Assembly (NCBI RefSeq): GCF_009932555.1
Contig: NZ_BLJO01000007.1
Location: forward strand, 199,956 to 263,955
DNA: 64,000 nucleotides
DNA from: Steroidobacter agaridevorans
Lineage (GTDB): Bacteria > Pseudomonadota > Gammaproteobacteria > Steroidobacterales > Steroidobacteraceae
Reading direction: 5' to 3'
The first letter of the stretch is position 1; each line of letters starts with the position of its first letter. Under the pieces are notes generated by a model. That model ran no database searches and was not told where the DNA came from. It saw only the letters and a program-made list of their open reading frames with translations. Positions 44,192 through 52,621 of the stretch are shown here, piece by piece. The position numbers and the translations under genes were made by a program.

Positions 44192-44230
44192 TGACACACA
44201 AATTCCTTACTAGCAACAAATCGTGTGTCA
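44192..44230 (-). promoter_or_regulatory. 39-bp inverted-repeat operator of operon B
   Basis: TGACACACAAA (44192-44202) and GTGTGTCA (44223-44230) form an inverted repeat with exactly the same outer span (39 bp) as the element before operon A. Its left edge is 70 bp before ATG 44121. An extra half-site TGTGTCA is at 44132-44138. The rest of 44231-44397 shows no gene. Confidence 0.72.
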
Positions 44231-44397
44231 CTAAATTTTTAGCTAAACAGAGCGGGTTTCGTGCATGAATTCGACATGCACGTCGGGGCCGTATCGTCCG
44301 GCTCAAGCGGTTGGGCGGCGGGCTCCGGGCCGAATGGAATCCAGGGAATAGCGGAAAGTCACGGATCTGCCGGTCGCGATTTCCGCCTCCAGTCCCT

Positions 44398-44946
44398 TTA
44401 TTCCGCGAGTGTCGAGAAATCGCAGGCCGTAGTGTTGAATCTTGTACGAAACGTCCGAGTGACCGGCGCTTCGCCGGGAAATCGGCACTCCGCGTCGAGC
44501 CGTATGCCGTTTCCCGCCATACGAGCAATCACACGGAACGCATCCGACGAGTTGCCGCGGCGGATCCACGTTGTCATCGGGCCCGACCATTGGAACTTGC
44601 TCCGAAGCACCTCGTCGCGCACGCGCCGATGTTCGCCTTTTCGGACGTAGCCAGAACGCTCCAACTCACGCATCGCCCGACTGATTTGTTCGAGACCGAA
44701 CAAATTCGCGCGCTCGCCGCGGAACTCGTCCAGATCGTATTTCAAATGCACATCGACCACGCCATCGCAGGGCTCTTCGACCGCCTCCCGATCACTGCGA
44801 TAGACATTCAATTTGGAGAAGCCGCCAGTCTCGACCTTGCACTTTTTCAAGGCAAGTACGCACATGAACTCCACCACGGCCGGCGAGTGCCGCCAGCGTC
44901 GCTGGTCATCGATGTCTCGCAAATCTACGTCGCGCAGTTTCGTCAT
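44398..44946 (-). CDS. Uncharacterised protein, paralogue of the 48738-49508 product
   Basis: The 182-residue product has no signal peptide or membrane segment and no family I recognise. It aligns with the 256-residue product of 48738-49508: HSPAVVEF...SKLNV, RAMRELERSGYVRKGEHRRVRDEVLR (part) and SDAFRVIARMAGNGIRLDAE. The middle may be a small helical domain and the DAFR...GIRLDAE part a beta-rich one. It overlaps the upstream gene as ATGA, so both are translated together. It is shorter than the paralogue at its C-terminus. Confidence 0.7.
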   Translation of the reverse strand: MTKLRDVDLRDIDDQRRWRHSPAVVEFMCVLALKKCKVETGGFSKLNVYRSDREAVEEPCDGVVDVHLKYDLDEFRGERANLFGLEQISRAMRELERSGYVRKGEHRRVRDEVLRSKFQWSGPMTTWIRRGNSSDAFRVIARMAGNGIRLDAECRFPGEAPVTRTFRTRFNTTACDFSTLAE

Positions 44947-45677
44947 GTTCGATTGCGCCTTCGCCGCGTCAGCTTTGCCGGCACCGGACGCTCGTCCAGC
45001 AACCGATAATTGCGAAACTCGATGTGTTTCAAATGCCGCACCGAGCGCGGGATCGTGGCGAGAATTGCATCCTTGAAACGCTCACTGAGCACCAGGACCG
45101 GCTCCGGCGCGTTCGTCACCAGTGCGATATCGCTCTTGGCGAGCGCCGCTCGGGAGAGGCAGTAGGTTTGCGGAAACCCGGTTCTGCCGTAGGTAATGTG
45201 ATCTTCGATCCGCCCACCGTCCTTGGTCCATTTGACTCGCTGTGTCTTGACGAAACACTTCGCTTCCAGCCTCGGCTTCAAGAACACCATCTCGAAGGAC
45301 TTGTTTGTTTCCTCGTCGAATGCTTCCGTCGCGATACACTCGACCTGGCGGCCGAACTGCCTCTTGAGCTTCTTGGCAGCCGCCGGGGTTGCCACCAGGT
45401 ACCTGTTCCAAAGCTCATCGACCGGCGGCCGCTTTCCCGAGACGAGAATCTCGAATCGCAGCTGCTGTTTCCTGATGCCGGCAACCACATCGGCGTATTT
45501 CATGCCGCGAATCCATTCCCTGTTGGTGTCCTGGATCCATCCGATGGAAAAAAATCCAGGACATGGCTCATCGTCTCGGCTCGTGAGATAGCGCTTTGGC
45601 ATCAGCGAACGCGGAGGTGGCTTGGCTTCAGACGAAGTGACCGTGGCCCGCGATGAGGCAGTCCGTTTGCCGCTCAT
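44943..45677 (-). CDS. Uncharacterised protein, possibly DUF1629/Imm11-like
   Basis: The 244-residue product has a low-complexity basic N-terminus and no signal peptide; an alternative start is Met26 (MPKRYLTSRDDEPCPG). The second half (YCLSRAALAKSDIALV, VLVLSERFKDAILAT, HLKHIEFRNYRLLDE) resembles the pattern of DUF1629/Imm11 proteins, in which a conserved 'sek/serfkda' helix and a final beta strand end the domain. These are immunity proteins of contact-dependent toxins, but no toxin gene adjoins it. The assignment is tentative. It forms a two-gene operon with the next gene. Confidence 0.55.
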   Translation of the reverse strand: MSGKRTASSRATVTSSEAKPPPRSLMPKRYLTSRDDEPCPGFFSIGWIQDTNREWIRGMKYADVVAGIRKQQLRFEILVSGKRPPVDELWNRYLVATPAAAKKLKRQFGRQVECIATEAFDEETNKSFEMVFLKPRLEAKCFVKTQRVKWTKDGGRIEDHITYGRTGFPQTYCLSRAALAKSDIALVTNAPEPVLVLSERFKDAILATIPRSVRHLKHIEFRNYRLLDERPVPAKLTRRRRNRT

Positions 45678-45778
45678 GATTGTCCAAGTGAGTCCTATGC
45701 AATCATCACACTAACGAACGGCATTCAGCGGGCGCAAGGACGTGACATGAATATCGAGCGCCCCATCACACTGAGCAA

Positions 45779-46336
45779 TCAACCTTTGGCATCGGTAGCC
45801 GGTGACGACGAGGCAGGTAGACGCGGCGCCGGCCACTCCTTGGTAATTGCAGGTTGCACGGGCCGCTCCAGGTGAGTGGACAGCACGACGTAGCTGCGTG
45901 TCCTGATCACGCCCGGCACGTCATAAATGCGCGCGAGCAATCCCTCGAGTGCTCGCGAGTCCTTCGTGCGCACTTTGAGCAGCATGCAGGTATCGCCAGC
46001 GACCGAGTGGATCTCCTCCACTTCGGGATATTTCGCGATGCCCAGCAGCTCCGGCGTCTTGCCCCATCCAGCCGTATCGACATGGACAAACGCGAGCAGC
46101 GTTTTTTGGACGGCAATGGGATTGATCAGCGCCGCGGTCTGATGGATTGCTCCCGAGCGCTTCAAGCGCTTGACCCGTTCATGGACCGCCGGCGCCGACA
46201 GCCCGACCTGCTCGCCCAGCTCCGCATAGCTGCGGGTCGCGTCCTCGACCAGCAGGCCTAACAATTTTCGGTCGAAGGCGTCGAGCTCGCGGGCCCGACC
46301 TTCATTCTGCCGAACATCCTCTGCTTCTAAGTTCAT
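45779..46336 (-). CDS. Lrp/AsnC-family transcriptional regulator
   Basis: Start chosen at ATG 46336, which leaves a 48-bp divergent gap to the MFS gene; the longer frame would overlap that gene. The 185-residue product has the HTH (LDAFDRKLLGLLVEDATR, AELGEQVGLSAPAVHERVKRL) and AsnC/RAM domain (FVHVDTAGWGKTPELL, EVEEIHSVAGDTCMLLKVRTKD, IRTRSYVVLSTHLERP). It probably controls itself and the divergent MFS-hydrolase operon through the palindrome at 46354-46374. Confidence 0.92.
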   Translation of the reverse strand: MNLEAEDVRQNEGRARELDAFDRKLLGLLVEDATRSYAELGEQVGLSAPAVHERVKRLKRSGAIHQTAALINPIAVQKTLLAFVHVDTAGWGKTPELLGIAKYPEVEEIHSVAGDTCMLLKVRTKDSRALEGLLARIYDVPGVIRTRSYVVLSTHLERPVQPAITKEWPAPRLPASSSPATDAKG

Positions 46337-46353
46337 ATCGCAGATTCCGCTTG

Positions 46354-46374
46354 TGGCCGAATAGGATTCGGCCA
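46354..46374. promoter_or_regulatory. Palindromic operator in the AsnC/MFS divergent promoter
   Basis: TGGCCGAAT and ATTCGGCCA form a perfect 9-bp inverted repeat around AGG, centred in the 48-bp gap between the regulator and transporter genes. It is the only dyad there and is well placed to block both promoters. It ends 10 bp before the MFS start codon. Confidence 0.65.
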
Positions 46375-46384
46375 ATATGCAACC

Positions 46385-47596
46385 ATGACGAACGCAGATC
46401 AACCCCTCGCTGGCGCCATCGGAACCCCGACAGGGCTTCCGCGGATGGCTTATGTGCTCACCGGTTGCGTGGCGGTCATCGGCTCGAACTCGCTTGGGCT
46501 AGGACCGATTGCACCGGAAGTCGCCCGCTCGCTCGGATCCACGGTGCCGACCGTGATGATGGCGGCCGCCGCGTTTGGTCTGGGCACGGCCGCGAGCGCA
46601 TTGTTTCTAGCGCGTCATATCGATCGCATCGGCTCGCGGCGCATGTTGCAAATTGCGCTGGCGCTCCTGGCCGCGGCACTCGTATTGAGCGCCCTGTCAC
46701 CGATGGTTTCCGTTCTCATTGTTTCTCAGCTGATTGCAGGCATCGCGTCGGGCATTGCGTTGCCGGCAATTTATTCGAGTGCTGCCGCTATCGCTCCGTC
46801 GGGACGAGAGAGCAGAACGATTGGTGTCGTACTCACCGGCTGGACACTCAGCATGGTGGTCGGTGTTGCATTGTCCGCGGTGTTAGCGGACTTCGTGCAC
46901 TGGCGTGCTGTGTTTGCGGCGATCGCCATCCTCGCGGTGGCGGCAATCGCGATGCTCTCTGTCAGTAAATATCGAGAAGTTCTGGCAACCGAGTCCGCGC
47001 CATTGCCGCTGGAGGCACTGCAGATCAAAGGCATCAAGCCTCTGCTCATTGCCTGCGGCGCATTTATGGCTGCGTTCTACGGCATTTATGGCTATCTCGG
47101 CGACTACCTTCACCATGGCCTCGGCCAGCCTGTCAGCGCCAATGGACTAGCTGCGCTTGTTTACGGCCTGGGCTTCGGCGCAGCGACATTGTTGGACAAT
47201 GTCGTCGACCGCCTCGGCGCACAGCGAGTAATGCCTGCTGCGTTTCTTGCTACCGGCGTCGTGTATGTGAGCATGGCCTTGTTCGGCGGGAGTTTCACAA
47301 TGCTGCTGATCGCTGTGTTTCTCTGGGGACTCGCCAATCATTTCGGCCTGAATGTTCTGATCATGCGCTTGAGCGCGATCGATCCGGCGCGCCGCGGGAC
47401 GATCATGGGGCTGAACAGCGCCGTCACGTATCTCGCTGGCTTTGTCGGAACAGCTGCGTTCGGGCCGCTTCACACGGAATTTGGATTCGCTGTTTCGACC
47501 TTCGTCGCGGCGGGGCTCATGGTGGTCGCTGTGCTCGCCGCGGCATCGCGCCCGGCAGAAGCTGTTACCCTCAATCTCGGCGGTGAGCGATCGTGA
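46385..47596 (+). CDS. MFS transporter, drug/metabolite exporter (DHA1-like)
   Basis: The 403-residue product has twelve predicted helices and the AraJ/DHA1-like pattern: LGPIAPEVARSLG in helix 1, ARHIDRIGSRRMLQIAL in loop 2-3, QLIAGIASGIALPAIYSSAAAI in helix 4 (part) and GVVLTGWTLSMVVGVALSAVL in helix 5. Such carriers export small metabolites or drugs with proton exchange. It is divergent from an AsnC regulator and overlaps an alpha/beta hydrolase gene as GTGA. The substrate is unknown. Confidence 0.9.
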   Translation: MTNADQPLAGAIGTPTGLPRMAYVLTGCVAVIGSNSLGLGPIAPEVARSLGSTVPTVMMAAAAFGLGTAASALFLARHIDRIGSRRMLQIALALLAAALVLSALSPMVSVLIVSQLIAGIASGIALPAIYSSAAAIAPSGRESRTIGVVLTGWTLSMVVGVALSAVLADFVHWRAVFAAIAILAVAAIAMLSVSKYREVLATESAPLPLEALQIKGIKPLLIACGAFMAAFYGIYGYLGDYLHHGLGQPVSANGLAALVYGLGFGAATLLDNVVDRLGAQRVMPAAFLATGVVYVSMALFGGSFTMLLIAVFLWGLANHFGLNVLIMRLSAIDPARRGTIMGLNSAVTYLAGFVGTAAFGPLHTEFGFAVSTFVAAGLMVVAVLAAASRPAEAVTLNLGGERS

Positions 47597-48291
47597 GCAC
47601 CTTCGTTCTGATCCACGGTGGCGGCGACGTAGGTTGGTCCTGGCACCGTGTGGAAGCACAGCTTCGCGAACACGGCCACGATGTAGTCGCGCCCGACCTT
47701 CCGTGCGATGACGACTCTGCTGGCCTGAAGGAATACGCCGACTCAGTCGTCGAGGCGATCGGCCACCGGAAGAATCTGATCGTCGTGGGTCATTCGTACG
47801 GCGGCTTCACCGCTCCGTTGGTTGCCGCCCGGCTCCCTACCGACGCCCTCGTGCTAGTGGCTGGGATGATTCCATGGCCCAGCGAAACACCCGATGAGTA
47901 CTGGGAAACCTCCGGCTGTAGCGCAGCCATTCGAGCGCAGGCCGCGCGCGACGGCGGCCTGACCGGCAACGAAGATCCGCTCGTGACTTTTTATCATGAT
48001 GTGCCACGCACGTTGGCTGAAGAGGCGCTTCGCCACGAACGCTCGCAGTCCTCGACTCCGGGCGCTTCGCCATGGCCGCTCGAGGCTTGGCCAAACGTGC
48101 GCACACACTTTGTGCTGTGTACGGAAGATCGCGTATTCCCAAGCGACTGGCTTCGCCGTCTCGTACGCCAACGTCTTCGCATCTCGCCCGATGAAATTAC
48201 GGCAGGACATTGCGTAGCGCTCAGCCGGCCGCAAGCGCTCGCGACGCTGCTGTTGCACTACGCCTCGGAAGCAGAACGACAATTGCAGTGA
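47593..48291 (+). CDS. Alpha/beta hydrolase
   Basis: GTG start overlaps the transporter's stop (GTGA), so the two are translationally coupled. The 232-residue protein is a small cytoplasmic alpha/beta hydrolase: oxyanion HGGGDVGWSW, nucleophile elbow VGHSYGGF, acid Asp in CTEDRVFP and His in AGHCVALSRP. It resembles salicylate-esterase or MhpC-like hydrolases acting on small esters. It may process the compound handled by the transporter. Confidence 0.9.
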   Translation: MSTFVLIHGGGDVGWSWHRVEAQLREHGHDVVAPDLPCDDDSAGLKEYADSVVEAIGHRKNLIVVGHSYGGFTAPLVAARLPTDALVLVAGMIPWPSETPDEYWETSGCSAAIRAQAARDGGLTGNEDPLVTFYHDVPRTLAEEALRHERSQSSTPGASPWPLEAWPNVRTHFVLCTEDRVFPSDWLRRLVRQRLRISPDEITAGHCVALSRPQALATLLLHYASEAERQLQ

Positions 48292-48343
48292 CTGTCGGTT
48301 CGTTGTAAATATTCTGCCCGCGTGATTTCAGAGGAGACACGCC

Positions 48344-48736
48344 ATGGAGCAATTCACCGGCGGTTGCCTGTGCGGCAACGTGCGAATTGTGGCGTCGGGG
48401 CAGCCGTACCGAGTCGGTCTGTGCCACTGTCTCGACTGCCGCAAACATCATGGGGCGCTGTTTCATGCGTCCGCGATATTTCCTCAGGATGCGGTGACCA
48501 TCGAGGGCGAAACACGCGAGTACGCCGGGCGGTCTTTCTGTCCTCGCTGCGGCTCGCCCGTTTTCGCACGCAGCGCCGACGAAATCGGCGTGAACCTGGG
48601 CTCGCTGGATGCCCCTGACCAGCTGAAGCCGACCTACGAGCTCTGGACGATCCGTCGCGAGTCCTGGTTACCGCCGTTTCCGCTCGCGCGGCGCTACGAG
48701 CGCGATCGTGAGGGCGCGGGTCGGTTTGAGGAGTAG
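48344..48736 (+). CDS. GFA-family (glutathione-dependent formaldehyde-activating enzyme-like) zinc protein
   Basis: The 130-residue product shows the complete GFA zinc pattern: GGCLCGNVR, CHCLDCRKHHGA and FCPRCGSPVF, that is two zinc sites built from C-x-C, C-x-C-x2-C and C-x2-C. GGAG lies before the ATG. Family members bind glutathione or act in small-aldehyde detoxification, but most are unproven. It ends 1 bp from a convergent gene. Confidence 0.92.
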   Translation: MEQFTGGCLCGNVRIVASGQPYRVGLCHCLDCRKHHGALFHASAIFPQDAVTIEGETREYAGRSFCPRCGSPVFARSADEIGVNLGSLDAPDQLKPTYELWTIRRESWLPPFPLARRYERDREGAGRFEE

Positions 48737-48737
48737 G

Positions 48738-49508
48738 TCAGCGTACGTCCTTCCAATCCTCCAGGGTCTCCGCCGGTATTGGCTTCTTCAACGAAAAATG
48801 CAGCTTTGCCGTGCGTCCGTCCGCCGTGATCGATGGCTTGTTCTGACTGCGCCTCGTGTCGATGCGCCGCACTCCCTGATGCTGGGTATTCCGACCTCGG
48901 TGGCTGAGCACCACCTCGATCTTGTCGGCTGCCAGCCAGCGCACGCTGTCCAGAACATATTCGCAAAAGAAATGCGGTGGGTACCAACTATCGAGAAGGT
49001 GAAAGGACTCCAAGCCGCCGCCTTTGCGTTTGACTTCGGCGTCGATGCAGATGCCCTTGTGAGTCGTCCGAGCCATCAGTCGAAAGGCATCCCGAGTCCG
49101 GGCGTTGCGTCGCCACTTTGTCATGTCCGACCTGATCCGCAACCCCAGCCGGCGCACCTCCTTCCTCACCCGTTCGCTGGATCCTTTCGGGATGTATGCG
49201 GCCCGTTCGAGTATCTTCATCCCGCGATGGATCAGATTGACGAAGAACTTGTCGGCCTCCTGATCCCCGAGTCGATCGATCCGCTCCAGATCGAAAGCAA
49301 GATCGAGCTCTCCGACCTTCAGATGTGGCGGCTTCAAGCGCGAGCGAGCAGCTTGCATGATGTTCAGTCTGGAGAGCGCTTGCGTTCTGATGCGACAAGC
49401 ATCCAGGGCAAGCGCGTATGCGTACTCGACAATGCGGGGTGAGTGTACCGCGCGCACGTACCGCACGCCGTCGGCAGGATAGATCGTGATGTGGGCGAGA
49501 TAGGTCAT
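48738..49508 (-). CDS. Uncharacterised protein, paralogue of the 44398-44946 product
   Basis: The 256-residue soluble product has no recognised family. Shared with the paralogue 4 kb away: HSPRIVEY...SRLNI, RGMKILERAAYIPKGSSERVRKEVRR (part) and RDAFRLMARTTHKGICIDAE. It has an extra ~75 residues at the C-terminus (FFCEYVLDSVRWLAADKIEVVLSHR, KLHFSLKKPIPAETLEDW). The basic helical centre could bind nucleic acid, but nothing proves it. It is transcribed alone and converges on the GFA gene. Confidence 0.7.
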   Translation of the reverse strand: MTYLAHITIYPADGVRYVRAVHSPRIVEYAYALALDACRIRTQALSRLNIMQAARSRLKPPHLKVGELDLAFDLERIDRLGDQEADKFFVNLIHRGMKILERAAYIPKGSSERVRKEVRRLGLRIRSDMTKWRRNARTRDAFRLMARTTHKGICIDAEVKRKGGGLESFHLLDSWYPPHFFCEYVLDSVRWLAADKIEVVLSHRGRNTQHQGVRRIDTRRSQNKPSITADGRTAKLHFSLKKPIPAETLEDWKDVR

Positions 49509-49660
49509 ATGACGTTCGTAACGTAGTCCGTGTTCAGGGCTTCAGCTCATCCGTGTTGCTCACGAACGCCTGCATCCTGCCGTCCGGCGACTATGACGGC
49601 ACTTTGCCAGCAGGGACATTAGATGAAACGGACGCCGCCGTCGACTGCGAGCCGCAGCGC

Positions 49661-51712
49661 TCAGAACGTTCCGGTCACTGTAAACCGCACGGTGCGGGGC
49701 TCCACCGGATGGAAGTGGATGTCTTCGACCGGCGCCGCCTCGCCCGGCAATTGCGACTCATAGAAGTAGGTGATGTCGTTGTCGTCGCTGTCGAAGATGT
49801 TGAAGACGGCGGCGCTCACGCTTAGCGTGTCGGTGATGCGATAGCCCGCTTCGAGATTGACCAGGGTGGTCGGCTCCGATTCGACGCTGCCGTCCTCGAT
49901 CAGCGGAGCTTTGCCGAAGTGCCGGAAGCGCGCACCGCCGAACCAGCCGCTCGGATGATCGATCGCGACGCCGATGGACGCGACGTTCTCGACCGCGCCA
50001 GGAATGCGACTGCCGACAGGATCGTCGACGGAAGCGCGTGACCATGCGAGATCGGCATCGACGATCAGCCATGAGAGCGGGTTCCAGATCGCACCGACTT
50101 CGACCCCGCGACGTTTGCTCTCGCGGCTCGGTTCCGTGACTCCTGCATCGCCGACGAACAACAGCTCCGAATCGAGCTCGAGCGTCCACAACGACACGCT
50201 CAATTGCATCTTCGGCAGGATGGCCGTGCGCACGCCGACATCGGCGCCCAACGCACCGACCAGCGGATCGACCCGGTCGGCCGGCGTGACGCCATCGGTC
50301 GGATCGACCCGGAGGGTCGTGCCGCGAGCATCGTTGCTGTGAAACCCTTTGCCGACGTTGACGAAGAGCTCGGTTTCCTTCCAAGGCCCCAGGATCAACG
50401 AGAACTTCGGACTCGCGATCGAATCGGACGCCGTCCCCGAATTCTCCGGCCGATTGCTGCCCACATCGAAGTCGAAATAGTCGGCGCGAATGCCCGCCGA
50501 CGTGCGCACCTGTTCGGTCCATGTCGTTGTCAGGCTCGAGTAGGCGGAGTAGCTGGTCTGCACGACGGCATCCTCGCGACCGGTGCCGATGCGCTCGCGA
50601 GCGACGGTTCGATACAGACCGACGATATCGATATCGTCCCGACGGAATTCGACGCCGATCTCGAGCTCGCTTGCAAGCTTGCCGAGTCGCAGCGGACGCC
50701 GCCATTCCACGGCCCCGCCAAAGATGCGCCTGTCGTCGAGCTGTTCGAATTGATCGCCATCGATCGGGTCGAGCGCGTACGTGAAGTTGGAGAACAGATC
50801 GAGGCGATAGTCGATGGCGTAGCCCCGCGCCTGAAGTTCGCCCGATCCGCGTCGCGAGATCCAGTCGGCGCCGAGGCTGTAGCGATGCGATTCGCCGCCG
50901 TCGGTGGGATCGATGAAGCCGAAGCGATCAAGAGCGCCATCGCGAACCAGGCGCAGAGGAATCTGATCCGTCGAGCGCCATTCGCCCTCGTAGACCTGCG
51001 ACGTGATCGCGAGGCAATCGACATCCGTCTCGCGCGAGTAGCGGAGCAATGCGTTCGTTTTACGAAAATTCTCGTCCAGCAGCCAGGGACCGTCGGTCTG
51101 CGAGTGCTCGACGCCGAATAACAACGTGCCGTTGCCAATGCGCGGCGACAAGGCGAGCAACGCACGCCGATAGCCGTCCTCGCCTGCGTCGAGCTGTGCA
51201 ATCGGGGTATCGACCGAATTGCGATATCGCATGTTGATCGCGCCGGCCGCGGAAAAATTGCCGGTGTCGGCGTAGTACGTGCCTTTCCGATAGTCGATGG
51301 AGTTGACGAGCTCGGGGATGACGAAGTTGATGTCCGTATAGCCCTGGCCGTGGCCGTGCGATGGCATGTTGACAGGAACGCCATCGACGCTGGTCGCGAG
51401 ATCGGTGCCGTGATCGAGATTGAACCCGCGCAGGAAATATTGATTCGCTTTGCCGCCGCCACTGTGCTGAGTGACGATCAGGCCCGGCACCACTTCAAGC
51501 AACTCCCCCACGCGCAACACCGGCCGCAGGTCGAGCTGTTCGGATGTCACGACGCCGACGGTGGCGGAGATCGGATCGCCTTCGAGTCGATCCAGCTTGC
51601 CCGTGACAACGACTTCTTCGAGCCAACCCGTGGTCGTGGGAATGCCACCGGCCTGCAGCAACGCCGGCGCCAGTGCAAGGCCGAGCCCGGCAGCGATCGA
51701 CGATCGGCGCAT
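49661..51712 (-). CDS. TonB-dependent outer-membrane receptor
   Basis: The 683-residue receptor has a signal peptide ending LLQAGG. The plug domain shows EEVVVTGKLDRLEGDPIS, VGELLEVVPGLIVTQHSGG, YFLRGFNLDHGTDLATSVDG and NSIDYRKGTYYADTGNFSAAGAINM (part). The barrel ends PRTVRFTVTGTF with the terminal Phe. The plug and PGLIVTQHSGGGKANQYFLRGF pattern match a group of short receptors often called TonB-dependent receptors for cobalamin-like or metal ligands. The ligand is unknown. It has no operon partner. Confidence 0.92.
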   Translation of the reverse strand: MRRSSIAAGLGLALAPALLQAGGIPTTTGWLEEVVVTGKLDRLEGDPISATVGVVTSEQLDLRPVLRVGELLEVVPGLIVTQHSGGGKANQYFLRGFNLDHGTDLATSVDGVPVNMPSHGHGQGYTDINFVIPELVNSIDYRKGTYYADTGNFSAAGAINMRYRNSVDTPIAQLDAGEDGYRRALLALSPRIGNGTLLFGVEHSQTDGPWLLDENFRKTNALLRYSRETDVDCLAITSQVYEGEWRSTDQIPLRLVRDGALDRFGFIDPTDGGESHRYSLGADWISRRGSGELQARGYAIDYRLDLFSNFTYALDPIDGDQFEQLDDRRIFGGAVEWRRPLRLGKLASELEIGVEFRRDDIDIVGLYRTVARERIGTGREDAVVQTSYSAYSSLTTTWTEQVRTSAGIRADYFDFDVGSNRPENSGTASDSIASPKFSLILGPWKETELFVNVGKGFHSNDARGTTLRVDPTDGVTPADRVDPLVGALGADVGVRTAILPKMQLSVSLWTLELDSELLFVGDAGVTEPSRESKRRGVEVGAIWNPLSWLIVDADLAWSRASVDDPVGSRIPGAVENVASIGVAIDHPSGWFGGARFRHFGKAPLIEDGSVESEPTTLVNLEAGYRITDTLSVSAAVFNIFDSDDNDITYFYESQLPGEAAPVEDIHFHPVEPRTVRFTVTGTF

Positions 51713-51842
51713 GACGCTGTTCTCCTTCGCGAGCGATGACGGCTATACGGCCGTCGTTCGCTACTGGATGCAGCAGAAAATCAGCGTACCTGCGTAGTCT
51801 TGTGTGTCGGGCTCTGAGAGAAAAAAATATGAATTTTTATTT

Positions 51843-51884
51843 CCCCCTGCCGTACACGGGAGGGGGCCAGGGGGTGGGTCTTCC
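51843..51884 (+). repeat. Interspersed GC-rich repeat, copy 1
   Basis: An imperfect palindrome (CCCCCTGCC-GTACAC-GGGAGGGGG) followed by AGGGGGTGGGTCTTCC lies between the RskA-like stop and the TonB receptor. The same unit occurs inverted at 63489-63532. An A/T-rich flank starting GAGA and containing long A or T runs precedes both copies. Confidence 0.7.
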
Positions 51885-51895
51885 GACCGGCTAAC

Positions 51896-52621
51896 TCAAA
51901 TAGAAAGAATCGCCGCCTGATAAACCACCGGCCCGGTCGGCGCGCCGGTCGGCGACCCGCCGGCTGGCTCCAGACTGACTGCCAGTCCCTGCGCACTCGC
52001 GAGCAGCGAGCGCAGCTCGACGGGCAGATCCGTATCGACCGACGCAGTGCCCGTCGGCAACAAGCCCAGTGAGCGCGGGGCTGCGCCACCTGCCGGCAGA
52101 ATCCATAGTTCATACGAATTGGCCGGCGCGGGCGCCGTCGCATTGATCGACCTGATCGCGAGCCGCCCTTGCTGAACATCGGCACGCACCAGCCAAAGCG
52201 GCTGCGACTCCGGGCCGTTCACAACGGCCACGTACTGCTGAGCTTGCGGGGTCACTTCCGTTGGCGTACGCGCGAGCAACACTGCGAGCACGACCGCTGC
52301 AGCAGTAGCAACCAAGCTCAAGCCGCGCCACAACCCAAGCCGCTCGAACCAACGCGCACGAGCGCGTTCACGCTCCGCCTGAGCCGCAGCCTTGCCGCCC
52401 GTCCGTTCGAGCACTTGTTCCCAAACACGCGCACGCGGCTGCACCCCACCCGTAGCTTCAGCCAGCGGGCCAAGCTGCCGTTCCCAATGCCACACGGCAG
52501 AACGAACCTGATACGAATCCCGCATCCAGCTCTCGAAACGACGCCGTGCACGGCCGGTCAACGTGCCGAGCACGTATTCTGAGGCGAGCCGCTGCACCAG
52601 TTGTGGGTTGTCGTATCTCAT
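51896..52621 (-). CDS. RskA-type anti-sigma factor
   Basis: Start chosen at ATG 52621, which overlaps the sigma gene's stop as ATGA. The 241-residue product has an N-terminal anti-sigma domain (YDNPQLVQRLASEYVLGTL, RRRFESWMRDSYQVRSAVWHWE), one transmembrane helix (GLSLVATAAAVVLAVLLA, about 105-125) and a periplasmic RskA domain (QYVAVVNGPESQPLWLVRAD, SYELWILPAGGAAPRSLGLL, LAVSLEPAGGSPTGAPTGPVV). It holds the sigma factor inactive at the membrane until proteolysis releases it. Confidence 0.92.
   Translation of the reverse strand: MRYDNPQLVQRLASEYVLGTLTGRARRRFESWMRDSYQVRSAVWHWERQLGPLAEATGGVQPRARVWEQVLERTGGKAAAQAERERARARWFERLGLWRGLSLVATAAAVVLAVLLARTPTEVTPQAQQYVAVVNGPESQPLWLVRADVQQGRLAIRSINATAPAPANSYELWILPAGGAAPRSLGLLPTGTASVDTDLPVELRSLLASAQGLAVSLEPAGGSPTGAPTGPVVYQAAILSI

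Noticed and set aside
43027-44268. 413-residue open frame antisense to the PF03640 gene of operon B
   Set aside because: Shadow frame; the other strand encodes clear repeated domains with a signal peptide.
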